Positions 6,850 to 12,108 of a stretch of 12,108 nucleotides of DNA are shown here, in pieces. Position 1 is the stretch's first letter; each line of letters begins with the position of its first letter. A model generated the notes under the pieces. It made no database searches. It worked only from the letters and a program-made list of their open reading frames with translations, and was not told the origin of the DNA. A program made the position numbers and the translations under genes. This DNA is from an uncultured Burkholderiales bacterium (GTDB taxonomy: Bacteria > Pseudomonadota > Gammaproteobacteria > Burkholderiales > Burkholderiaceae_D): positions 28,165-40,272 of the forward strand of contig CALMOR010000141.1 of the NCBI GenBank assembly GCA_937872165.1, written 5' to 3'.

Positions 6850-7215
6850 ATGGCCACCTCCTCGAAGCGCCCCGCAGCGAAGAAGACACCGCCCGCGAAA
6901 AAAACACCACCGGCGAAGCGCTGGTCCCAGCACGTGACGGAGACCAGCGACGCGATGGACCTGAAGCCCGATGTCTTCAAGCAGGACGACCCGAAGGCGA
7001 TCGCCCGATCACTGAAGTCGTCCGCCGAACACAGCGATCGCCGCAAGTCCGATCCCTATCGGTCGGCGATGTCGATGCTGACGTTCTACATCAATCGCGC
7101 CGGTCACAACCTCGAGCCCGCGCAGCACGAGCGGCTGGAGAAGGCGAAGGACGAGTTGCGGTCCCTGTTCGGCAAGGCCGCCCGGCCGGCCGCGCGGAGC
7201 GCCGCGAAGAAGTGA
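6850..7215 (+). CDS. DUF3175 family protein with basic N- and C-terminal tails
   Basis: 121 residues. The core (about 24-108) matches the DUF3175 pattern as I know it: RWSQHVTETSDAMDLKPDVF, DPKAIARSLKSSAE, RRKSDPYRSAMSMLTFYINR and a final LEKAKDELRSLFG helix. Function of the family is unknown. The core is preceded by a lysine/proline stretch with a tandem AKKTPP repeat (residues 10-22) and followed by an alanine/lysine/arginine tail (109-121), both like histone H1-type or plasmid-encoded basic tails, suggesting nucleic-acid contact; this is inference. Codons 17-18 form an A7 run (6898-6904), unusual in this GC-rich DNA. No signal peptide or membrane helix. Divergent from the tautomerase gene. 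Confidence 0.88.
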   Translation: MATSSKRPAAKKTPPAKKTPPAKRWSQHVTETSDAMDLKPDVFKQDDPKAIARSLKSSAEHSDRRKSDPYRSAMSMLTFYINRAGHNLEPAQHERLEKAKDELRSLFGKAARPAARSAAKK

Positions 7216-7440
7216 TCGCGACTGCTCCGGTCCGCGCCGACCTCGTGCGCCGCGGCCGGCGACGACGGGCAAGCCGTGCCTCGCGAGCCGTTCGGTTGCG
7301 GCCGTCCCGGCGCGAGCGAATGCCGTGAGCCGGGGCGCGGCCTCTCGTGCATTGCCCATTCTTGCAGTGGATGAGAAACGTCCTCAGGTATCCGTGCATC
7401 GAGCCGACAAAGCGGACATCATTCACCCGGGTCCATCATC
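7216..7440. other. Intergenic region upstream of the PYP-like gene
   Basis: 225 bases without a recognised gene. The first part is very GC-rich; from about 7350 to 7430 it is distinctly richer in A/T, as expected for a promoter of the PYP-like/EAL operon. TTGCAG (7362-7367) could be a -35, but no acceptable -10 lies at the right distance. Confidence 0.35.
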
Positions 7441-7848
7441 ATGAAGAACGAGCTCATGAGCGACATGCTCACCGTGTCCTTCGATCAGCCGTCGATCGCT
7501 TCGCTGCTCCACGCGCTGTCCGGTCCCGAACTGGATTCGCTCGACTTCGGCGTGATCGGCTTCGACGACACGACCGCCGTCGTCGCGTACAACGCGTTCG
7601 AGTCGACGGCCGCCGGCCTGCGACGCGAGAGCGTGGTGGGCCGCGCGCTGTTCACGGTGGTGGCTCCCTGCATGAACAACTATCTCGTCGCGCAGCGCTT
7701 CGAGGACGCCGAGGCCAGCGGCAAGGCGCTCGACGAGACGATCGACTACGTCCTCACGCTTCGCATGCGGCCCGTAAAGGTGGCGTTGCGACTGGTGGCC
7801 GATCCGTCGACCGCGACGCGCTACGTGCTGGTATCGCGTAGTGCCTGA
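7441..7848 (+). CDS. Photoactive yellow protein-like PAS sensor
   Basis: 135 residues, a single PAS fold. It aligns almost gaplessly with Halorhodospira photoactive yellow protein (PYP): LDSLDFGVIGFD (31-42), VAYNAFE (48-54) and VVAPC (73-77), then RMRPVKVALRL (108-118). Y50, E54 and C77 fall at the positions of PYP Tyr42, Glu46 and Cys69 with exact spacing (27 residues from Tyr to Cys); Cys69 carries the p-coumaroyl chromophore and Tyr42/Glu46 hydrogen-bond it. PYP Met100 also has a counterpart (M109). PYP Thr50 and Arg52 are Ala and Leu here, and the segment after the cysteine (MNNYLVAQRF) differs from classical PYPs. Cytosolic, no effector domain. Its stop overlaps the start of the EAL gene. 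Starts at 7456 and 7465 are also possible; none has a strong ribosome site. It may bind another ligand instead of a chromophore. Confidence 0.82.
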   Translation: MKNELMSDMLTVSFDQPSIASLLHALSGPELDSLDFGVIGFDDTTAVVAYNAFESTAAGLRRESVVGRALFTVVAPCMNNYLVAQRFEDAEASGKALDETIDYVLTLRMRPVKVALRLVADPSTATRYVLVSRSA

Positions 7849-9616
7849 CGCGTCCGCCTCGATCCCGACGACGGAGGAGGACGGCCTCGGCGCCCACGAA
7901 GCGCTGATGCAGTTCCTGTACCGCGCACCGATCGGACTCGTCAGCGCGAAGCTCGACGGGACCGTCGAGATGATCAATCCGAAGGCGGCCCAGCTGTTGA
8001 TGCCGATCGCACGCGACCTCGACAACCTGTTCGACGTCTTCGCCGAACTCGCGCCCGAGTTGCTGACGAGGGCGATGGCCTTCGAGCACGCCTCGGGCCC
8101 GATCTGCCAGTCGTTGCGAGTGAACGTCCCCGCGCTCGCAGGCAGACCCGCGCGCGTCCTGTCGATCGACCTGACGAAGCTCGACGGCACCTCGTTGATG
8201 GCCGTCATCGACGACACGACGCTCGATAGCGAGCGCGAGGAGCAGAACCTCGCGAGGCAGCTGCGCCACGCGGCCCGGGTCGACACGCTCACGTCGCTGC
8301 CGAACCGCACTGCGTTGCTCGAACAGGTCCGCGGGGTCCTCGACCTCGAGGCGATCGACGACGGCTACGAGTTCGCCGTGCTCTATCTCAACTGCGACCG
8401 CTTCGGCCAGATCAACGACGGCTTCGGTCGGCCGGTCGGCGACGAGGTCCTGGCGATGGTGGCCGGGCGCCTCCGCGCGACGCTGCGGCCCCACGACTGC
8501 GTCGGGCGTTCGAGCGCGAACGACACGGTAGCGGCCCGCGTCAGCGGCGACGAGTTCGTCGTCCTCCTGCAGGGACTCGCTCATGGGGCCGACGTGCATC
8601 TGGTCGCGAGCCGTCTGCTCGAAGCGCTCGCACGGCCCTACGTCGTCGGGACCCATCAGCTCTTCTGCAGCGCGAGCATCGGGATCGTGACGCGAAGGCA
8701 CGACACCGGCGACGCGGACGCGCTTCTGCAGGACGCGAGCATCGCGATGGACGCGGCCAAGCGGGCGGGCGGCGCGCGCTACGTGGTCTTCGAGTCGTCG
8801 ATGCGCGAGCGGGCCGTGCAGCGGGGCGGCATCGAGGTGGAGTTGCGTCGGGCGATCGCGGACCGGCAGTTGTTCGTCGTCTACCAACCGGTGGTCGGAC
8901 TGCGGGTCGACGGCGTCATCGATCGCATGGCCGGTGTCGAGGCGCTGGTGCGATGGCGGCATCCGACGCGCGGTGTCGTGCCGCCGATCGAGTTCATCGG
9001 GGTGGCCGAGGAGACCGGCCTGATCGGGCGGCTCGGCGACTTCGTCCTCGAGACCGCCTGCCGGCAGTTCGTCGAATGGCGTCGGACGCTCGGCGATCGG
9101 GCGCCACGTCTGCTCGCGGTCAACCTGTCGCGCGCGCAGCTGGTCGACGAAGCCTTCGTCGGATCGGTGCACGACGTGCTCGTGGCCACCGGCATGCCGG
9201 CCTCGCAACTCCAGCTCGAGGTCACCGAGAGCCTGGCGGCGCAGGACGAGGACGTGCAACAGCGTCTGCACGACCTGCGATCGTTCGGCATCACACTGGC
9301 CCTCGACGACTTCGGTACCGGTTACTCGTCGCTGTCGAGCCTCCACCTGCTCCCGGTCGGGACCGTCAAGATCGATCGCTCCTTCGTCCACCTCGCCGAC
9401 ACCAGTGCGCATCACCGCGTGCTGATCGAGGCGACCGTCCGGGTGGCGCGCAGTCTCGGCATGGGGACGGTCGCCGAGGGCATCGAGACCCAGGCCCAGG
9501 CGGCCGTGATCCGCGCGCTCGGCTGCGACAAGGGTCAGGGCTACCTGTTCGGGCGACCTCTGACGTCGGAAGATGCGACCGCGTGGCTGACCGCGGGCTC
9601 CTGCGAAGTATCGTGA
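7841..9616 (+). CDS. PAS-GGDEF-EAL c-di-GMP protein, predicted phosphodiesterase
   Basis: 591 residues from GTG, overlapping the PYP-like gene by 8 bases, hence probably translationally coupled; the next in-frame ATG (7907) would cut into the PAS domain. Domains: PAS (about 20-128, FLYRAPIGLVSAKLDGTVEM), a linking helix, GGDEF (about 147-315) and EAL (about 330-588). In GGDEF the signature is SGDEF (235-239) and the first metal-binding Asp of the DxDxFK motif is Asn (N184 in LNCDRFGQIN), with the following Lys replaced by Gly, so cyclase activity is doubtful. In EAL all expected catalytic residues are seen: E367 of EALVRW, N428, E460 (EVTES), D489-D490 (DDFGTGYSS), K510, E546 (AEGIET) and Q566. 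It should hydrolyse c-di-GMP, with GGDEF perhaps sensing GTP. No membrane segment. Confidence 0.92.
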   Translation: MPDASASIPTTEEDGLGAHEALMQFLYRAPIGLVSAKLDGTVEMINPKAAQLLMPIARDLDNLFDVFAELAPELLTRAMAFEHASGPICQSLRVNVPALAGRPARVLSIDLTKLDGTSLMAVIDDTTLDSEREEQNLARQLRHAARVDTLTSLPNRTALLEQVRGVLDLEAIDDGYEFAVLYLNCDRFGQINDGFGRPVGDEVLAMVAGRLRATLRPHDCVGRSSANDTVAARVSGDEFVVLLQGLAHGADVHLVASRLLEALARPYVVGTHQLFCSASIGIVTRRHDTGDADALLQDASIAMDAAKRAGGARYVVFESSMRERAVQRGGIEVELRRAIADRQLFVVYQPVVGLRVDGVIDRMAGVEALVRWRHPTRGVVPPIEFIGVAEETGLIGRLGDFVLETACRQFVEWRRTLGDRAPRLLAVNLSRAQLVDEAFVGSVHDVLVATGMPASQLQLEVTESLAAQDEDVQQRLHDLRSFGITLALDDFGTGYSSLSSLHLLPVGTVKIDRSFVHLADTSAHHRVLIEATVRVARSLGMGTVAEGIETQAQAAVIRALGCDKGQGYLFGRPLTSEDATAWLTAGSCEVS

Positions 9617-9844
9617 CGAGGGCGTGGAGCGAGATGATCGAGGTGACGCGACCCGGCTCGTCGTGAGCGTCATCAGCGGCATACCGAGCATCACGCCGCT
9701 CGCGTAGACGCTGCGAGGAGGCCGGCCGTCGGGCTCGACACCCGGAAGTCACGGGTGACGACCGGCAACAGGCCCATCGGGGTGAACTCGCTCACGCCGA
9801 ATCGCGAAGGCGCCGAAAGCGAGCGCGACGAGCGGCGTCGGCAT
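9617..9844 (-). pseudogene. Decayed N-terminal fragment of an MFS transporter
   Basis: On the minus strand an ATG at 9844 starts MPTPLVALAFGAFAI; a one-base insertion near 9799 moves the frame to GVSEFTPMGLLPVVTRDF and SSPTAGLLA; a one-base loss near 9710 moves it again to VYASGVMLGMPLMTLTTSRV; a third shift near 9650 may lead into ISLHALVTI. Joined, these match the first two to three membrane helices of AraJ/PbuE-type drug or sugar efflux permeases of the major facilitator superfamily, including the EFxPMGLLP and PTAGLL hallmarks. About 320 further residues of a normal MFS protein are absent, since the EAL gene ends at 9616. It follows chaC on the same strand by 68 bases. Three indels in 200 bases plus the missing body argue for decay rather than a sequencing slip. 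Confidence 0.72.
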
Positions 9845-9883
9845 TTCATCGGCATCGCACCGGCGAGAGTGCCAGCGGGTCGA

Positions 9884-9911
9884 CCTCCGGCACGACCGGA
9901 CCCACCGGAGG
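9884..9911 (-). terminator. Hairpin just after the chaC stop
   Basis: CCTCCGG (9884-9890) and CCGGAGG (9905-9911) form a perfect 7-bp stem with a 14-base loop, starting one base beyond the chaC stop codon on the minus strand. No T-run follows, so intrinsic termination is uncertain, but position fits a 3'-end structure. Confidence 0.35.
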
Positions 9912-9912
9912 C

Positions 9913-10656
9913 TCAGGTCTCGCAGCCGCACTTGCGGGCCAGTCGCCGCAGCCCGTCGTCGGTGATGCCGCGGGCCGCGAGTCCGGCAGTGGTCTGCGCC
10001 AGGTACTCCGAGCACGTGCCGAGAAAACCCGCGCCGGTGCTCAGCACTTCGGCGATGCGGTCCTCGGAGAGTTTGCCGGCGAACGCCTCGCCGTTGGGAT
10101 CGGCCACGAACGCGATCGCGTCGACCAGGCCCTGACCGGTACGAGCCCTGATCCAAGTGGGGCGATAGGCGCCGGTGACCATCTCGCGGCGCCAGACGAG
10201 CGCGAGCTCTTCGCGCACGTGCCGCTCTTCGAGCCGCAGCACCACACCGGTACAGACGCCGCCCCGGCGCAAGCCGAGCACGAGGCCCGGCCGCTCGGGC
10301 GAACCGCGCCCGAGACGCGACCAGATGCAGAACGACCGATGCAGGCCGTGGACGCGCGCGACGCGTTCCTCGGCGACCGGGAAGAGCGGGTTCCAGATCA
10401 GCGACCCGTACGCGAAAATCCACACGTCGCCGCGCGGCGCGCGTACGAGGATCTCGTCGAGCGAGCGCTGCAGCTGCGCGTCGCTCCAGGCGCGGCCGTC
10501 CAGCATCTTCTTGATGTAGGCGTCGCGTCGGCCGCCGCTCACCAGATCCTCGCGGCACAGCGGACGACCAGGACCGTCGTCGGCGACGGAGACCGGGGCG
10601 GTCGCGTCGTCGGGATTCGTCGATCGGCCCGGCTGATCGGAAGAGGAGAGATCCAT
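9913..10656 (-). CDS. chaC: ChaC-like gamma-glutamylcyclotransferase
   Basis: 247 residues. After a 45-residue polar N-terminal extension and a short helix, the core carries the ChaC signature FAYGSLIWNP (81-90; YGSLIW at 83-88), followed by FCIWSRLGRGSPERPGLVLG (109-128) and LALVWRREMVTGAYRPTW (151-168), where E158 in the WRREM motif is the expected catalytic acid. The enzyme acts in the cytosol and releases 5-oxoproline from gamma-glutamyl substrates; ChaC members prefer glutathione, giving Cys-Gly. The first ATG after the divergent intergenic region was taken; no good ribosome site is visible, and part of the N-terminal extension may not be translated. It is divergent from the secreted protein gene and followed by the MFS remnant. 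Confidence 0.9.
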   Translation of the reverse strand: MDLSSSDQPGRSTNPDDATAPVSVADDGPGRPLCREDLVSGGRRDAYIKKMLDGRAWSDAQLQRSLDEILVRAPRGDVWIFAYGSLIWNPLFPVAEERVARVHGLHRSFCIWSRLGRGSPERPGLVLGLRRGGVCTGVVLRLEERHVREELALVWRREMVTGAYRPTWIRARTGQGLVDAIAFVADPNGEAFAGKLSEDRIAEVLSTGAGFLGTCSEYLAQTTAGLAARGITDDGLRRLARKCGCET

Positions 10657-10882
10657 TCGGGACTCAGTGCAAGTTCTGCGCCACGCGAGGCGCGCATGGA
10701 GGCATGATGACCCGCCTCGTCCGAATCGCAAAAGGAATGCGCCCTTTTTGGCGAGAAGCGCCGCCGACCGTCGCTTCGTTGCCGCAGCCCGGCGACGGAC
10801 GATGGACCGTCCGCGGCCCATGCCTCAGGCTTCGGTCCGGTTCGATCGCGGCCTCGCGATCGACGTGCATCGAGGAAGTTCG
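10657..10882. other. Divergent intergenic region between chaC and the secreted protein
   Basis: 226 bases with no recognised gene. It should contain both promoters. A local A/T-rich patch has an inverted repeat AAAAGG (10730-10735), 7-base loop, CCTTTT (10743-10748). A GGAGG (10698-10702) sits close to ATG codons at 10704 and 10707, but the frame that follows is arginine-rich and runs as a shadow through the next gene. Confidence 0.4.
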
Positions 10883-11557
10883 GTGGCGCTTTCGCAAACA
10901 GTCGTCCGATGGGCGGTCGCGGGCTCGGTGGCGCTCGCCTCGCCGGCCGTCGCGCAGTTCGTTCCCGAATCGCTCGATCGACTCGACCTGCTGTCGCGCG
11001 AGCCGAGCTCGGTGGTCACCGTCACGCCGGTCTACGCGCAGCTCGTCGTGTTCTCCCTGCCCGACGACTTCCACACGGTCGCCACGACGACCGGCAAGGC
11101 GCGCTTCGCACAGCAGTCGGTCGCCACCGGCGAGAGCGTCGCTCGATGGACGCAGAGGATCACGCTGGCCGGCGACGAGGCGATGGCCTTCTCGGCCCGG
11201 ACCTGGCCGCAGAGGATGGTCGACGACTTCGCGGCACGGATGAGGAAGAACTGTCCGGACTCGTTCAGCACGTTGCCGATCGCGAACGTGTTCGTCGGCT
11301 CGTCCGACACCGCCGCGGCCGTCGCGGCCTGCGGATCGATCGGAGGTCGCAGCGAGGCGGTGCTCCAGCTGGTCGTGAAGGGCGGCATGGACGTGTACAC
11401 GATCGAGTGGGCCGTCCGCGGGCCGGCCGCGCGGGGACCGCGCGGGCTGGTACCGGCGCCATGGACCGGCCGGCTGCGAAGCCTCGGTCCGATCAAGCTC
11501 TGTCGCCGGATCCCGGGCGAAGAGCCGCCTTATCCGAGCTGCTCGCGCCGTCGTTAG
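10883..11557 (+). CDS. Secreted protein of unrecognised family
   Basis: 224 residues from a GTG start chosen because GAGGAAG lies just upstream (GAGG with 7-base spacing) and because it opens directly into a Sec signal peptide: a short n-region with one Arg (R9), a hydrophobic core WAVAGSVALASPAVA, and a likely cut after AVA at residue 24, leaving QFVPESL. The frame is open further upstream, but that translation is an arginine-rich, non-protein-like stretch. The mature part has four cysteines (NCPD, AACGS, KLCRR, PSCSR), enough for two disulfides in the periplasm, and segments such as TGESVARWTQRITLAG that look like a beta-rich exported domain. I do not recognise the family and assign no function. 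The gene is followed 9 bases later by the metallophosphoesterase pseudogene on the same strand. Confidence 0.75.
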   Translation: MALSQTVVRWAVAGSVALASPAVAQFVPESLDRLDLLSREPSSVVTVTPVYAQLVVFSLPDDFHTVATTTGKARFAQQSVATGESVARWTQRITLAGDEAMAFSARTWPQRMVDDFAARMRKNCPDSFSTLPIANVFVGSSDTAAAVAACGSIGGRSEAVLQLVVKGGMDVYTIEWAVRGPAARGPRGLVPAPWTGRLRSLGPIKLCRRIPGEEPPYPSCSRRR

Positions 11558-11566
11558 CGCAAGACC

Positions 11567-11993
11567 ATGACGATCGCGTTCGTCACGGACATCCACGGCA
11601 AGCTCCCGTCACTCGAGGCCGTGGTCCGCGACAGCGCGCGGCGCGACGTCGCCCGCGTCGTCGATCTGGGCGACAGCCTGTCGGGCCGCTGCTGCCGCTC
11701 GAGACGGCGCGTTACCCGCGGTCGTTCGCATACGCCGCGCGTAGAGCGGTCCTCGAGCGGGCGGGCCCTCGTCGATCCGGGCAGCATCGGGCCGCAGGCC
11801 TACGCCGACGCGCGTCGGTCGCGTACGCCGTCGAGAACCGCCCGCCGATGCGCGGTATGCGATCGCGCAGCGCATCGACGGCGGTATCGACCAGCCTCGT
11901 CACCGTGCCCTACGACTTCGAACCGATGGCGCGCCTCGCGAGCGGCGCGGTCGGCCCGACCGGGCGATCGTGTTGCGCACCGGCGCGCTGACG
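11567..11993 (+). pseudogene. Decayed metallophosphoesterase (calcineurin-like, YfcE/MJ0936-type)
   Basis: An ATG at 11567 begins MTIAFVTDIHGKLPSLEAVV with the metal-binding D-x-H-G motif and VVDLGDSLSG (GD motif). A one-base loss near 11685 then shifts the frame to PLLPLETARY. The middle of the protein, including the expected GNHD/E and GHTH metal-binding motifs (roughly 130-150 residues), is absent, and the sequence resumes with GRALVDPGSIGPQAYAD, the family's late VNPGSVG motif. Further shifts separate YAVEN, RYAIAQRIDGG, LVTVPYDFEPMARLA and a terminal GRPDRAIVLRTGAL. All of these pieces occur in the right order in intact family members. At least four frameshifts plus the internal deletion make this a pseudogene. 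It follows the secreted protein gene on the same strand. Confidence 0.78.
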
Positions 11994-12012
11994 CCCCGAG
12001 CTCCCGCAGGTC

Positions 12013-12108
12013 TCAGGCGCGCGCGCGCTTCGCGAGCCAGGTCGCGGCCGATTCGCGCAGCCGCGCGGCGAAGGAGGTCGGCCGCAGGCGCAGCTCGGCT
12101 TCCGGCTT
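12013..12108 (-). CDS. C-terminal end of an unidentified protein (partial)
   Basis: A minus-strand frame enters from the right edge and stops at TGA (12015-12013). The 31 visible residues, KPEAELRLRPTSF followed by an amphipathic helix AARLRESAATWLAKRARA, resemble the C-terminal helix of extended SDR (NAD-dependent epimerase/dehydratase) proteins, which often end 'RPxxxxESLRDTxxWL'. With so little visible this is only a suggestion. It converges with the decayed metallophosphoesterase. Confidence 0.45.
   Translation of the reverse strand, partial: KPEAELRLRPTSFAARLRESAATWLAKRARA

Noticed and set aside
6898..6904. A7 tract as a programmed frameshift site in the DUF3175 gene
   Set aside because: It sits as two in-frame AAA codons plus one base, does not fit the X-XXY-YYZ phase, and no alternative downstream frame looks coding.
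7754..9694. 646-codon minus-strand frame opposite the PAS-GGDEF-EAL gene
   Set aside because: Antisense shadow over most of its length. Only its first residues (about 9639-9709, MLGMPLMTLTTSRV) are real protein sequence, belonging to the MFS remnant.
10704..10882. Small ORF behind GGAGG in the chaC divergent region
   Set aside because: Spacing to the ATG is too short, and the translation is arginine-rich and continues as a shadow of the secreted protein gene.

Overview
The window is GC-rich (by eye about two thirds G+C) and densely coding, with strong G/C bias at third codon positions. Gene content (ECF sigma factor with a membrane anti-sigma factor, HDOD protein, PAS-GGDEF-EAL protein, ClsB-like phospholipase D, ChaC, DUF3175, 4-OT-like tautomerase) fits a free-living proteobacterium, most likely beta- or gammaproteobacterial. 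This is inferred from the gene set only; there is no rRNA or marker gene. I saw no tRNA, rRNA, CRISPR array or insertion sequence.

Left part (1-3428): a ferritin-like diiron protein (minus strand, cut by the left edge) lies behind a stand-alone two-TM SLATT protein. A 479-bp intergenic region with a perfect 18-bp palindrome separates these from a divergent, membrane-anchored two-HKD phospholipase D / cardiolipin synthase-like enzyme. A UUCG-loop hairpin sits between that gene and the converging operon on its right.

Middle (3429-6849): a minus-strand operon encodes an ECF sigma factor, an RskA-type anti-sigma factor (4-base GTGA overlap) and a TPR protein (2-base gap), a typical envelope-stress or extracytoplasmic signalling unit. 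Divergent from it is an HDOD-domain protein. That gene converges on a two-unit tautomerase. Divergent from the tautomerase is a DUF3175 protein with lysine/proline-rich tails.

Right-centre (7441-9616): the most interesting locus. A small single-domain PAS protein aligns with photoactive yellow protein and keeps the chromophore cysteine and both hydrogen-bonding partners (Tyr and Glu) at the right spacing. It overlaps by 8 bases a PAS-GGDEF-EAL protein whose GGDEF domain has lost a metal ligand while its EAL domain looks intact. The pair suggests a blue-light or small-ligand sensor coupled to c-di-GMP breakdown.

Right end (9617-12108): two decaying genes flank two intact ones. A frameshifted N-terminal remnant of an MFS transporter follows chaC; after a secreted protein of unknown family comes a metallophosphoesterase with several frameshifts and a large internal deletion. 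The last 96 bases hold the C-terminal end of a minus-strand gene.
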